The notes: a model not told the origin generated them from the sequence alone. Positions 8,465 to 16,736 are shown, numbered from the stretch's first letter. The stretch is 64,000 nucleotides of DNA from Sagittula salina (GCF_017813235.1 NZ_JAGISH010000003.1:295571-359570), one strand, 5' to 3'. Program-made: numbers and translations.

Positions 8465-9046
8465 ATGACCCAGACCCTCTTGCGCATCGACGCCTCCGCG
8501 CGGCACGAGAACTCCACCACCCGAGCGCTCGCCGACCGCGTCGCGGCCAAACTTCAGCCGTCGAAGACCCTGACCCGCGACCTGTCAAAGGAAACGATAC
8601 CGCAGCTTGACGCCGGTTGGCTTCACGCCGCCTTCACCGCCGACGAAAGCCGCACCGAGGAACAGCGCGCCCGCCTGGCCCTGTCGGAAGAACTGATCGA
8701 CGAAGTGCGTGCCGCCGACACGCTGCTGATCTCCACGCCGATCTACAACTTTGCCGCCCCCGCCAGCCTGAAGGCATGGATGGACATGGTCGCGCGCGCC
8801 GGGATCACCTTCCGCTACACCGAAACCGGCCCCGAAGGCCTGCTGACCGGCAAGCGCGCCATTCTCGTGATCGCCTCCGGCGGCACGGAAGTGGACAGCG
8901 CTATCGATTTTGCCACGCCGTGGCTGCGGCACATGCTGGGCTTCATCGGGATCACCGACGTGCAGGTGGTCCGCTCCGATTTGCAAAGCCTCGATGCCGA
9001 TGCCTCGCAGGCGCGGGCCGAGCAGGATCTGGCCAGGGTGGCCTGA
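8465..9046 (+). CDS. azoR: FMN-dependent NADH-azoreductase
   Basis: Flavodoxin-fold quinone/azo reductase that uses NADH for two-electron reduction of quinones and azo compounds. 193 residues, close to the family's usual ~200. It starts MTQTLLRIDASARHENSTTRALAD, where the SAR..NS.T loop binds the FMN phosphate. STPIYNFAAPASLKAWMD and IVIASGG are the other flavin-loop signatures. ATG at 8465. It is divergent from the LysR gene, a common arrangement in which the regulator answers to quinones or electrophiles; that is inference. Confidence 0.9.
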   Translation: MTQTLLRIDASARHENSTTRALADRVAAKLQPSKTLTRDLSKETIPQLDAGWLHAAFTADESRTEEQRARLALSEELIDEVRAADTLLISTPIYNFAAPASLKAWMDMVARAGITFRYTETGPEGLLTGKRAILVIASGGTEVDSAIDFATPWLRHMLGFIGITDVQVVRSDLQSLDADASQARAEQDLARVA

Positions 9047-9082
9047 TCTGCAAACCGGCGCGGCCCTTCGAGGCCGTGCCGC

Positions 9083-9526
9083 TCAGAAGGCGGTGCGCCC
9101 GATCGCGGGCACATGCAGAAGCGCGCGCATGCCGGCGTCCTTCGGGTCCAGGTCCACGTAGGCCAGCGCCTCTTCGGCGTCCCGCGTGACGATCAGCGGA
9201 TACGGCATCCGCGCCTTTACCGCCCGCTCATACAGCTTGCAGATCCCGAAATTGACTTTCGTCGGCGCATAGATCGCCGTCCGCGCGCGCGGGTCGCGCC
9301 CGGTGTGGTAGGGCCGCAACCGTTCCACGATGCGCTGTGTTTCTTCAAAGAACCTGTCCGGGAAACGACACTCCTCCACATCCAGAAGCATGTGGTGACC
9401 GCTGTCCGACAGCGGGTCCGCGTGATACGCCAGCAGGCACTCCATGTTCTGATCGACGGTGATGTTGCCTTCGAACCGCACGACAAAGAGGTTGCGATCG
9501 GGAAGAATGTCATAGCTGGCAGGCAT
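9083..9526 (-). CDS. Unknown STAS/SpoIIAA-like protein, paralogue A
   Basis: 147 residues from the ATG at 9526; the frame is open further upstream but the paralogue aligns only from here. The order of segments (LFVVRFEGNIT strand, MLLDVEECRFPDRFF, helix, TAIYAP strand, helix, PLIVTRDAEEALAYVDLDP) fits the alternating strand/helix of the SpoIIAA-like STAS fold. It is clearly homologous to the next gene (9698-10150), sharing CRFP..FF, RDPR..T.IYAP, YG/FG and A.EALA/RFVDLDP. Both lie on the minus strand 171 bp apart and look like an old tandem duplication. No catalytic motif is visible; a regulatory or ligand-binding role is a guess from the fold. Confidence 0.7.
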   Translation of the reverse strand: MPASYDILPDRNLFVVRFEGNITVDQNMECLLAYHADPLSDSGHHMLLDVEECRFPDRFFEETQRIVERLRPYHTGRDPRARTAIYAPTKVNFGICKLYERAVKARMPYPLIVTRDAEEALAYVDLDPKDAGMRALLHVPAIGRTAF

Positions 9527-9697
9527 GTTGGATCGGGCCGCAGTGATTTCCGGAACACGGCCCTTATGCCGCCGCGACACCTGTCTGCGCAACGTTTTTG
9601 GCTTCGCACCGGGCCTGATCTCCGGTCAGGCGGGTCTTGCCTCAGGACTGCGCAACCACATCAGTAGGGACCGCCTGCCTTCGCGCCATTCTCGCGT

Positions 9698-10150
9698 TCA
9701 AAGCATGCCTGTCCGCCGCGCTCGCAGCGGTGGCGGCCGCAAAAGCCCCTGCACCCGGTGGTCGGACGGATCGAGATCGACGAACCGCAGAGCATCCTCA
9801 GCGTTGCGGAAGTATTTCACCGGATTGGGCGAATTCGGGTTCACCGAGGATTTGAACATGCGCGCCGTTCCGTAGGCCACATCGCCCGGCGCGTAGATCG
9901 AGGTATGCGACCGCGGATCGCGGGATTTGAAATGAAACCCCAGCCGGGATTGCAGCATTTTCATGTCGGTAAAGAACGTCTCCGGGAAACGGCAATCCGC
10001 GAGGTCCATCAGGATGTGCAGCATCGAATCGTAGTCCGGGCGCGATCGGTACTCGAGGACCGCTTCGATGTTCTCTTCGGCACGCGCCAGGCCGGAAAAA
10101 ACGCACAGCGCGATGTTCAGGTCCGGGAATGTTGTGAAGTTGACGGGCAT
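9698..10150 (-). CDS. Unknown STAS/SpoIIAA-like protein, paralogue B
   Basis: 150 residues from the ATG at 10150 (MPVNFTTFPDLNIALCVFSG). It pairs with the downstream paralogue over nearly the whole length: ILMDLADCRFPETFF matches MLLDVEECRFPDRFF, SRDPRSHTSIYAP matches GRDPRARTAIYAP, and AEDALRFVDLDPSDHRVQGLL matches AEEALAYVDLDPKDAGMRALL. The C-terminus is a basic tail (RPPPLRARRTGML). The conserved Asp, Cys and Pro around DxxxCRFP suggest one shared functional site. No domain name beyond a STAS-like fold can be supported from sequence alone. Confidence 0.7.
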   Translation of the reverse strand: MPVNFTTFPDLNIALCVFSGLARAEENIEAVLEYRSRPDYDSMLHILMDLADCRFPETFFTDMKMLQSRLGFHFKSRDPRSHTSIYAPGDVAYGTARMFKSSVNPNSPNPVKYFRNAEDALRFVDLDPSDHRVQGLLRPPPLRARRTGML

Positions 10151-10410
10151 GGGACGTGACGGGCCTCGAAAGGATACTCTGCAAAATACCTCGCTTGCTT
10201 CAACGCACGACCCGGGCAGATGTTTCACGGGTCGCCAAGAGTCGCACCGCACCTGCGGCCAGCGCAACCCTGCGTAAACCCGTATATCTGGACCACGCTC
10301 CACACGACAAGGGGGGCGCTTTCATTCCTTGGGATAGGGTGACATCCGGCACCATGAGGGCCGTAATGGCCGGGGACCTGCCCCCGGCGGCACGGGGTAC
10401 GTGCCGGGCG

Positions 10411-10460
10411 TGACCCGGATTGACCCGGATTGACTCTGCCGGGTTGACTCGGGTTGACTT
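10411..10460. repeat. 10-bp direct repeats
   Basis: Two exact copies of TGACCCGGAT are followed by a diverged spacer and two near-copies of GGGTTGACTC/T. The two halves are partly inverted relative to each other (CCCGGATTGA against TCGGGTTGA). Confidence 0.6.
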
Positions 10461-10479
10461 CGGGGCCGGTTTGGGGCAT

Positions 10480-10538
10480 TCCCGGCCCATCTCCGGAAGC
10501 AGACTTGTGTCTTCCGGTCCCTTGGGCATGGCCCGGGA
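10480..10538. other. Nested inverted repeat upstream of ffh
   Basis: Inner arms CCGGAAG (10493-10499) and CTTCCGG (10511-10517) pair perfectly over an 11-nt loop. Outer arms TCCCGGCC and GGCCCGGGA extend the stem with one bulge. No T-run follows on either strand, so it is more like a structured leader or small RNA than a terminator. Confidence 0.4.
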
Positions 10539-10676
10539 TCGCCCCCCGTCAGCGCGTTGCGCCCACGGGGGCGTCGCCGCATTTGTCCGCCGGGAACACC
10601 GATGAATTGCGATGCCGGTCCGCCCTGCCTACGTATGGTGCGACCAACAGAGACGAAAAAGAAAGGCGTAAAGCCC

Positions 10677-12185
10677 ATGTTCGAAAATCTCTCCGAGCGC
10701 CTGGGCGGCGTTTTCGACCGGCTGACCAAGGCGGGCGCCCTGTCCGAGGACGATGTGAAAACCGCGCTGCGCGAGGTCCGCACCGCGCTGCTGGAGGCCG
10801 ACGTCTCCCTGCCGGTGGCGCGCCAATTCGTGAAGGCGGTAGAGAAAAAGGCCACCGGCGCGGCGGTGACGAAATCGGTGACGCCTGGCCAGCAGGTCGT
10901 GAAAATCGTCCACGACGAGCTGATCGCCGTTCTGGCGGGCGACGATCAGGACCCCGGCAAGCTGAAGATCGACAACCCGCCCGCGCCGATCCTGATGGTC
11001 GGCCTTCAGGGCGGCGGCAAGACGACAACCACCGCGAAGCTGGCGAAACGCCTGAAGGAGCGCGAGGGCAAGAAGGTCCTGATGGCCTCGCTCGACGTGA
11101 ACCGGCCGGCGGCGATGGAACAGCTCGCTATCCTCGGCCAGCAGATCGGCGTCGATACCCTCCCCATCGTAAAGGGCGAGGACCCCGTCACCATTGCGAA
11201 ACGCGCGAAGACCCAGGCCGGCCTTGGCGGCTACGACGTCTACCTGTTGGACACCGCCGGCCGCCTGTCGATCGACGAAGAGCTTATGGCCCAGGTCGAA
11301 GCTGTCCGCGACGTTGCCAACCCGCGCGAAACCCTGCTGGTGGTCGACGGCCTGACCGGTCAGGACGCGGTGCACACGGCGGAGAACTTCGACAATCGCG
11401 TCGGTATCACCGGCGTCGTGCTGACCCGGATGGACGGCGATGGCCGTGGCGGTGCCGCGCTGTCGATGCGCGCCGTCACCGGCAAGCCGATCAAGTTCGT
11501 CGGCCTCGGCGAAAAGATGGAAGCGCTCGAGACCTTCGAACCCGACCGCGTTGCTGGCCGCATCCTCGGCATGGGCGACATCGTGGCGCTGGTCGAAAAG
11601 GCGCAGGCCACGCTGGAGGTCGAACAGGCCGAACGCATGATGAAGCGCTTCCAGAAGGGTCAGTTCAACATGAACGACCTTCGGACGCAGCTCGAACAGA
11701 TGATCAGGATGGGCGGCATGGCGGGCATGATGGACATGCTGCCGGGCATGGGCAAGATGGCCAAGCAGGTCGACAGCGCCGAGCTTGACGACAAGGTTCT
11801 GAAACGTCAGATCGCTCTGATCAACTCCATGACCAAGCAGGAGCGCGCCAACCCCGCCGTCCTGCAGGCCTCGCGCAAGAAACGCATCGCGGCGGGCGCG
11901 GGCATGGAGGTTTCCGACCTCAACAAGCTGCTGAAGATGCAGCGCCAGATGTCCGACATGATGAAGAAGATGGGCAAGGGCGGCATGCTGAAACAGGCCA
12001 TGAAGGGCATGTTCGGCAAGGGCGGGATGCCCCCGGCCGGTATGGACCCCTCCCAGATGGACCCGAAGGCGCTGGAAGCGGCGGCCAAACAGATGGGCGG
12101 CAAGCTTCCCGGCGGACTGCCCGGCATGGGCGGCGGCATGGGCCTGCCCCCCGGCCTCTCGGGCTTCGGCAAGAAGAAGAAGTAA
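10677..12185 (+). CDS. ffh: Signal recognition particle protein Ffh (SRP54)
   Basis: GTPase that binds signal sequences of nascent membrane proteins and delivers ribosomes to FtsY. 502 residues. The N domain is at 1-90, and the G domain carries GLQGGGKTTTTAKLA (G1), LDVNRPAAMEQL, DTAGR and TRMDGDGRGG. The Met-rich M domain begins near 330, with many MGGMAGMMDM-type stretches. A Gly/Met/Pro-rich tail ending in GFGKKKK extends the M domain. The ATG at 10677 gives the family N-terminus MFENLSERLGGVFDRL. It heads the translation-related cluster that continues through rpsP to rpmE. Confidence 0.97.
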   Translation: MFENLSERLGGVFDRLTKAGALSEDDVKTALREVRTALLEADVSLPVARQFVKAVEKKATGAAVTKSVTPGQQVVKIVHDELIAVLAGDDQDPGKLKIDNPPAPILMVGLQGGGKTTTTAKLAKRLKEREGKKVLMASLDVNRPAAMEQLAILGQQIGVDTLPIVKGEDPVTIAKRAKTQAGLGGYDVYLLDTAGRLSIDEELMAQVEAVRDVANPRETLLVVDGLTGQDAVHTAENFDNRVGITGVVLTRMDGDGRGGAALSMRAVTGKPIKFVGLGEKMEALETFEPDRVAGRILGMGDIVALVEKAQATLEVEQAERMMKRFQKGQFNMNDLRTQLEQMIRMGGMAGMMDMLPGMGKMAKQVDSAELDDKVLKRQIALINSMTKQERANPAVLQASRKKRIAAGAGMEVSDLNKLLKMQRQMSDMMKKMGKGGMLKQAMKGMFGKGGMPPAGMDPSQMDPKALEAAAKQMGGKLPGGLPGMGGGMGLPPGLSGFGKKKK

Positions 12186-12291
12186 CCCGCCAGAGCGCGC
12201 AAACGCCCCGGACCAAGACACCCGCCCCCAGACAAGGACCCCCACCGCGCCACCGGCTCCTGCGCCTTCCGAATACACCCGCCGGAGACCC

Positions 12292-12310
12292 GATTTTTCA
12301 CAGAAAAATC
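12292..12310. other. 8-bp hairpin before the GNAT operon
   Basis: GATTTTTC and GAAAAATC pair perfectly around the 3-nt loop ACA, 17 bases upstream of the first GNAT start. It follows a degenerate GGAGTATTT-type element (GAATACACCCGCCGGAG at about 12271). It could be a weak terminator after ffh or a leader structure of the GNAT transcript. Confidence 0.5.
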
Positions 12311-12327
12311 ACCCGCTGAAAAAACCT

Positions 12328-12858
12328 ATGACCGATCCCGTCCTCCATACCCCCCGCCTGACGCTCAGGCCGCCGCAGGCCTCCGACTGGCCGGTGGTCT
12401 CCGGCTTCATGGCGACGTCGGAGCGGCTGGGCTTCATCGGGGGCAGGCAGGAGGACGAGTTCGTCCGCTGGCGCGGCTTCCTCGCCACCGCCGGACACTG
12501 GACCTTCAAGGGCTTTGGCTTCTTCACCGTACTCCGTGACGAAACGCCCGTCGGCCGCGTTGGGGTGATCGAACATCCTGCGTGGGAGGAGCCGGAGCTG
12601 GGCTGGCACCTTTTCGACGGCCACGAGGGTCAGGGCTACGCCACCGAGGCCGCGCTTGCCGTGCGCGACTGGGCACATACCGCGCTGGGCCTCGGGCCGC
12701 TGATCTCCTACATCGACGCGAAAAACGCGCCCTCCCTGCGCGTGGCCGAACGGCTCGGCGCCCGCTTCGAGCGCGAGACCACGCTGCTCGGACATCCCGT
12801 CCAGGCATGGCGCCACCCGGTGCCCGACGCCGATGGCAGCCCGGAGGCCTACGCATGA
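12328..12858 (+). CDS. GNAT acetyltransferase 1 of 5 (RimJ/RimL type)
   Basis: 176-residue Acetyltransf_3-type GNAT. These enzymes transfer acetyl from acetyl-CoA to an amine, often the N-terminus of a ribosomal protein. It starts with the family pattern TPRLTLRPPQASDWPVV. The acetyl-CoA loop is GHEGQGYATEAALAVRDWA (Q/R-x-x-G-x-G/A form), and NAPSLRVAERLGARFE is the C-terminal signature. The sub-family motif WRGFLATAGHWTFKGFGFFTV is shared with members 2, 3 and 5. The stop overlaps the next start by 4 bases. The target cannot be deduced. Confidence 0.88.
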   Translation: MTDPVLHTPRLTLRPPQASDWPVVSGFMATSERLGFIGGRQEDEFVRWRGFLATAGHWTFKGFGFFTVLRDETPVGRVGVIEHPAWEEPELGWHLFDGHEGQGYATEAALAVRDWAHTALGLGPLISYIDAKNAPSLRVAERLGARFERETTLLGHPVQAWRHPVPDADGSPEAYA

Positions 12859-13418
12859 CGCCCCTCGTCCCCTTCGCCCCCACGCTCGAAACCGACCGCC
12901 TGATCCTGCGCGGCCCGCGCCGCGAGGACGCGCCCGCCGTCATGGCCTTCCTGATGGACGAGGACCGCGCCGCTGGCTTCGGTCATATCGCCGAGCGCGG
13001 CGATGCGTGGCGCTGGTTCGCCATGAACGTCGGCCACTGGCACTGGCACGGCTACGGCTATTTCGTCATAGAGGACCGGGAAAGCGGCAAACCCGCCGGC
13101 ATCTGCGGCGTCTGGAATCCCGAAACCTGGCCCGAACCGGAACTGGGCTGGGTGGTCTTCGACGGCTTCGAAGGCCGTGGCATCGCCTACGAGGCCGCCC
13201 TGCGCGCCCGCCGCTGGGCCTACGAGGACTTCGGCCTGACCACGCTGACCTCCAACATCGTGCCCGACAACGCCCGGTCAAAGGCGCTGGCCACCCGCCT
13301 CGGCGCGAAATTCGAACGCATGTACCACAACACCAACATGGGCGTGGACGAACTCTGGCGCCATCCCGGCCCGCACGCCGGGCTGAAGGCAGACCAAGCG
13401 GGCGAGGCCGCCGAATGA
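12855..13418 (+). CDS. GNAT acetyltransferase 2 of 5
   Basis: 187 residues, homologous to its neighbours. It begins ETDRLILRGPRREDAPAVMAFL, followed by WRWFAMNVGHWHWHGYGYFVIED, which matches the GHW..GxGxF motif of member 1. The CoA loop is FEGRGIAYEAALRARRWAYE and the end is NARSKALATRLGAKFER. A Lys/Glu/Ala-rich tail (GLKADQAGEAAE) is extra. ATG at 12855 lies inside the stop of member 1, and the end overlaps member 3 by 4 bases, so the genes are translationally coupled. Confidence 0.88.
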   Translation: MTPLVPFAPTLETDRLILRGPRREDAPAVMAFLMDEDRAAGFGHIAERGDAWRWFAMNVGHWHWHGYGYFVIEDRESGKPAGICGVWNPETWPEPELGWVVFDGFEGRGIAYEAALRARRWAYEDFGLTTLTSNIVPDNARSKALATRLGAKFERMYHNTNMGVDELWRHPGPHAGLKADQAGEAAE

Positions 13419-13924
13419 AGGCGCATATCTCCATCGCCACCGACCGCCTCGTGCTGCGCACCCCGGAGGAAGAAGACTTCGAACCCGTCGCCGCCTTCAT
13501 GGCCTCCGAACGCGCACGCTTTGTCGGCGGGCCGCGCAGCGACCGGTTCGACACGTGGCGGGGTTTCCTGTCGCAGTTCGGGCATTGGGGCCTGCGCGGC
13601 TACGGGCTGTTCACCATCACGCTGAAAGGCCAGGCAATCGGCCGCACCGGCCTGCTGAACCACGTCATGTGGGAAGAGCCGGAGCTGACCTGCCACATCT
13701 ATGACGCAAGGCTCGAAGGTGTGGGCTACGGCACGGAGGCCATGCGCGCCGCCCGTCTCTGGGCGTGGGAAGCGCATGGGCTGAACCGGCTCGCCTCCTT
13801 TGTGCACCCCGACAACGGCGCTGCCGAAGGCATGCTGCTGAAACTCGGCGCGCAGCCGGAGCGCGAAACGCAATTGCTCGACCGCCCGGTCAAGCTCTGG
13901 CGCCACCCGGAGGCCCGGCCATGA
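13415..13924 (+). CDS. GNAT acetyltransferase 3 of 5
   Basis: 169 residues. Family landmarks: ATDRLVLRTPEEEDFEPVAAFM, WRGFLSQFGHWGLRGYGLFTIT, EEPELTCHIYD, LEGVGYGTEAMRAARLWAWE (CoA loop) and NGAAEGMLLKLGAQPERE. The WRGFL..FGHW..GYG stretch is very close to member 1, which points to local duplication. It overlaps both neighbours by 4 bases. Confidence 0.88.
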   Translation: MKAHISIATDRLVLRTPEEEDFEPVAAFMASERARFVGGPRSDRFDTWRGFLSQFGHWGLRGYGLFTITLKGQAIGRTGLLNHVMWEEPELTCHIYDARLEGVGYGTEAMRAARLWAWEAHGLNRLASFVHPDNGAAEGMLLKLGAQPERETQLLDRPVKLWRHPEARP

Positions 13925-14571
13925 CCGATCCCCGATCCGACGCCGCGCCCGCCCCGACGCCCGCCTCCATGACCGGCCCCGCTTCCGCGGCCCGCCCCCA
14001 GTTCGCGCCCTGTGAAAAGCACCGCCCCGGCCCCGCCGCCCGCACCGCCGCGCGCATCGGCGGCAAGGTGCCCGTCATCGACACCAGGCGCCTGCAACTG
14101 CGCGGTCCGCGCGTCTACGATTTCAAGGCTTACGCCGAGATCTTGACCTCCGACCGGGCGATCTTTGTCGACGGGCCGTTCACCCGCGAAGAGGCCTGGA
14201 ACGGCTTTGCCCGCGCGGTGGCTTGCTGGATGCTGCACGGCCACGGGCTCTGGACCATCGACGCCGCGACCACGCCGACCGCCGGTTTCGTGGCGCTCGA
14301 CTTCGACTGGAACGCGGCGGAGCCGGAGCTGAGCATCATCCTGACCGCCGGTGCCGAAGGTCAGGGCATCGCGCTGGAGGCACTGGAGGCCGCGCGCGAC
14401 CACGCCTTTTCCACATTGAAGTGGGACAGTGTCGTGTCGCATGTCGCCTCTGACAACGACCGCGCCAACCGGCTGATGAAACGGTCGGGCGCACGCCGCG
14501 ATGCCGCCGCCGAAGCCGCGCGCGGCGACGACCACCTGCACGTCTGGCGCCATTCGCAGGGGGACGCATGA
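13921..14571 (+). CDS. GNAT acetyltransferase 4 of 5, with N-terminal extension
   Basis: 216 residues, the longest of the five. The first ~50 residues are low-complexity Pro/Ala (APAPTPASMTGPASAARP), followed by the GNAT domain from DTRRLQLRGPRVYDFKAYA. It has EEAWNGFARAVACWMLHGHGLWTI in place of the GHW motif, CoA loop AEGQGIALEALEAARDHA, and NDRANRLMKRSGARRD. Start ATG 13921 overlaps member 3; a later start that skips the Pro/Ala stretch cannot be excluded. It is the most diverged member and may act on a different substrate. Confidence 0.82.
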   Translation: MTDPRSDAAPAPTPASMTGPASAARPQFAPCEKHRPGPAARTAARIGGKVPVIDTRRLQLRGPRVYDFKAYAEILTSDRAIFVDGPFTREEAWNGFARAVACWMLHGHGLWTIDAATTPTAGFVALDFDWNAAEPELSIILTAGAEGQGIALEALEAARDHAFSTLKWDSVVSHVASDNDRANRLMKRSGARRDAAAEAARGDDHLHVWRHSQGDA

Positions 14572-15170
14572 CCATCACGCAGATCCCCGTCCTGGAAACG
14601 AAGCGGCTCGTGCTGAAGGCGCCCCAGTCGCAGGATTACCCCGATTTCAAGGCGACTTTCGCCTCCTACCGCTCACGCTTCATGGGCGGGCCGCTCAACG
14701 CCTATGAAACGTGGATGCTGTATGCCGCCGAGATCGGGCATTGGGAAATCCGAGGCTTCGGCATGTGGATGGTCCACCTGAAGGATACCGGCGAGACCGT
14801 CGGCATGGCGGGCGGCTGGTTCCCGGCCAAATGGCCGGAAAAGGAAATCGCCTGGATCATCTGGCCCGACAAGGCCGGCAAGGGTTTCGCGCTGGAGGCC
14901 ACCGACCGCGTGCGCCGCCACTTCCTGCACGACATGGGCTGGGACACGGCCGTTTCCTATATCGACCCGAAGAACCTCGATTCCATCCGCCTGGCCGAAC
15001 GCCTGGGCTGCACGAAGGACCACGCCGCCGCCTCCGTCGACGGCTCTGACGCCGTCTACCGCCACCCGACGCTGGACCAGTTGCGCGGCCAGACCGGGCA
15101 CGGCGTGGCCATGGAGATCGCGCATTACCAGGACCCTCTGTTCAAACCGAAAGGCTTTGCCATTGACTGA
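14568..15170 (+). CDS. GNAT acetyltransferase 5 of 5
   Basis: 200 residues. ETKRLVLKAPQSQDYPDFKATF, YETWMLYAAEIGHWEIRGFGMWMV, EKEIAWIIWPDKAGKGFALEATDRVRRHFL (CoA loop GKGFALEA) and NLDSIRLAERLGCTKD are the family landmarks. It carries about 35 extra C-terminal residues ([29 protein letters not shown]) absent from the others. It overlaps the chorismate mutase start downstream, so that enzyme is probably co-translated with it. Confidence 0.87.
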   Translation: MTITQIPVLETKRLVLKAPQSQDYPDFKATFASYRSRFMGGPLNAYETWMLYAAEIGHWEIRGFGMWMVHLKDTGETVGMAGGWFPAKWPEKEIAWIIWPDKAGKGFALEATDRVRRHFLHDMGWDTAVSYIDPKNLDSIRLAERLGCTKDHAAASVDGSDAVYRHPTLDQLRGQTGHGVAMEIAHYQDPLFKPKGFAID

Positions 15171-15474
15171 CGCACCCGATGACGTTACCCGCGCGGCGCA
15201 AATCCTGAAGGGTCACCGCGAGTCGATCGACCGGCTCGACGCGATCCTCGTCTATACGCTGGCGGAGCGGTTCAAGCACACGCAGGCCGTGGGCGCCCTG
15301 AAGGCGCAGCACGACCTCCCGCCCTCCGACCCCGCGCGAGAGGAGAAACAGATCGCGCGGCTCGAAGCTCTTGCGCTGGAGGCCGACCTCGACCCGGTCT
15401 TCGCGCGGAAATTCCTGAATTTCGTCATTCAGGAGGTGATCCGTCACCACAAGCAACACCAGGCCGAAGCGTAA
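15163..15474 (+). CDS. Chorismate mutase, AroQ type
   Basis: Converts chorismate to prephenate on the way to phenylalanine and tyrosine. About 103 residues, the size of a stand-alone AroQ all-helical domain. [35 protein letters not shown] holds the active-site Arg and Lys of helix 1, and [18 protein letters not shown] is the last helix with the catalytic-site Gln region. The start is non-ATG: TTG at 15163 ([12 protein letters not shown]) fits best and overlaps the GNAT 5 stop; TTG at 15157 is possible. It lies 43 bp before rpsP. Confidence 0.9.
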   Translation: MTDAPDDVTRAAQILKGHRESIDRLDAILVYTLAERFKHTQAVGALKAQHDLPPSDPAREEKQIARLEALALEADLDPVFARKFLNFVIQEVIRHHKQHQAEA

Positions 15475-15517
15475 CGCCGCCGCCTGTCGTCAACGCCATT
15501 CCAAAGGAGATCAAACA

Positions 15518-15877
15518 ATGGCTGTCAAAATTCGTCTCGCCCGCGGCGGTTCCAAGAAGCGCCCGTTCTACCGCATCGTCGCCGCCGATGCGCGCATGCC
15601 GCGCGATGGCCGCTTCATCGAGAAGCTGGGCACCTACAACCCGCTGCTGGCCAAGGACAGCGAAGAGCGCGTGAAAATGGACCTCGAGCGCATCCAGTAC
15701 TGGCTGGGCCAGGGCGCGCAGCCGACCGACCGCGTGTCGCGCTTCCTCGAAGCCGCCGGCGTGATCGAGAAGAAAGAGCGTTCCAACCCCAAGAAGGGCA
15801 CCCCGGGCAAGAAGGCCCAGGACCGCGCCGAGGAAAAGGCCGCCAAGGCCGCAGCGGCCGCCGAAGCGACCGAGTAA
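15518..15877 (+). CDS. rpsP: 30S ribosomal protein S16
   Basis: Small-subunit protein needed for 30S assembly. 119 residues; the S16 core is residues 1-80 ([55 protein letters not shown]). A Lys/Ala/Glu-rich tail ends the protein, as usual in alphaproteobacteria. AAAGGAG lies about 10 bases before the ATG. It is followed by two hairpins, the second with a T-run. Confidence 0.97.
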   Translation: MAVKIRLARGGSKKRPFYRIVAADARMPRDGRFIEKLGTYNPLLAKDSEERVKMDLERIQYWLGQGAQPTDRVSRFLEAAGVIEKKERSNPKKGTPGKKAQDRAEEKAAKAAAAAEATE

Positions 15878-15927
15878 TCCTTCGGGACCGGGAGGGGGCA
15901 GCCCACCTGCCCCCTGCCTCGAGGCCT

Positions 15928-15966
15928 CGGGGCCGCACCTGTGCCGTGCGGTCCCGGGGTCTTTTT
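15928..15966 (+). terminator. Rho-independent terminator after rpsP
   Basis: An 11-bp stem CGGGGCCGCAC/GTGCGGTCCCG (one G-T wobble) with a 7-nt loop is followed by GGG and a TCTTTTT run. A second perfect hairpin GGGGGCAG/CTGCCCCC lies just before it (15894-15914). It should separate rpsP from rimM at least partly. Confidence 0.8.
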
Positions 15967-16083
15967 GTATCCGGGCGCTTTTCCGTCCGGTCTCTCGCCC
16001 GCCACCGCGCCTTTCCGCCGAAGCCAAGGGTCCGGTCTGCGGCGCTCTGGCGTCCCGCCACGGGGCGTGGCACAGGCGCACCC

Positions 16084-16221
16084 ATGTTCAGCCTGTTCCG
16101 CCTCCCCATCCTTCTGCTGATCGCCTTCGTCATGGGGGTGGCCTATGAGCGTGGACAACAGCAGGTGCTTTGTGAACAATCCGGCGGGCAATGGGTGCGC
16201 GCGGGCTACTGCGTGGAGTGA
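16084..16221 (+). CDS. 45-residue membrane protein, unknown
   Basis: Very small gene between the rpsP terminator and rimM. The product is one membrane helix ([21 protein letters not shown]) and a short periplasmic tail with two cysteines in the pattern [17 protein letters not shown], which could form a disulfide. It ends 5 bases before the rimM start, which supports it being real and co-transcribed. No function is known to me. Confidence 0.6.
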   Translation: MFSLFRLPILLLIAFVMGVAYERGQQQVLCEQSGGQWVRAGYCVE

Positions 16222-16226
16222 AAGGG

Positions 16227-16736
16227 ATGACCATGGAGGATCAGATCTGCGTCGGCACCATCGGGGGCGCCTTTGGCGTCCACGGCGAGGTGCGGCTGAA
16301 AAGCTTTACCGCCGATCCCGAGGCAATCGCAGACTATGCGCCGCTGACTGGCGACAACGGCCAGACCTACGAGGTGCAACTGACCCGAGAGGTCAAGCAG
16401 GGCTTCGCCGCGCGGCTGTCAGGCGTGCGCTCGAAGGAGGATGCCGACGCGCTGCGGGGCGTGCGCCTTTATGCGCCGCGCGACCGCCTGCCCTCGCTGC
16501 CCGATGACGAATACTATCACAGCGACCTGATCGGAGTTGCCGTTTATGACACCGGCGGGGTCGAGCTGGGCCGCGTGAAGGCAGTGCTGAACCACGGCGC
16601 CACCGACCTGCTTGAAATCGTCCGATCGGGCGCGTCGCAGACCGTGCTGCTGCCCTTTACCTTGACCTGCGTGCCTACCGTGGATCTGACCGCGGGGCGC
16701 ATCGTGGCCGACCCGCCGGAGGGCCTGCTGGACTGA
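16227..16736 (+). CDS. rimM: 16S rRNA processing protein RimM
   Basis: Assembly factor that binds S19 and helps mature the 30S head. 169 residues. [22 protein letters not shown] is the diagnostic N-terminus of the RimM beta-barrel. The PRC-barrel half follows ([65 protein letters not shown]). ATG at 16227 with GGG upstream; a second ATG two codons later is equally possible. Confidence 0.95.
   Translation: MTMEDQICVGTIGGAFGVHGEVRLKSFTADPEAIADYAPLTGDNGQTYEVQLTREVKQGFAARLSGVRSKEDADALRGVRLYAPRDRLPSLPDDEYYHSDLIGVAVYDTGGVELGRVKAVLNHGATDLLEIVRSGASQTVLLPFTLTCVPTVDLTAGRIVADPPEGLLD

Larger units (their letters stand above)
10151..10676. other. 526-bp gap before ffh with direct and inverted repeats
   Basis: No supported gene. 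The gap holds a short direct-repeat tract at 10411-10460 and a nested inverted repeat at 10480-10538 (both listed separately). The sequence between 10151 and 10340 is ordinary and should carry the promoter for the minus-strand STAS-like genes. About 140 bases separate the inverted repeat from the ffh start. Confidence 0.5.

Noticed and set aside
10629..12278. 549-codon minus-strand frame opposite ffh
   Set aside because: His/Leu-rich low-complexity translation, typical of the reverse complement of a high-GC gene; the plus strand is an unambiguous Ffh.
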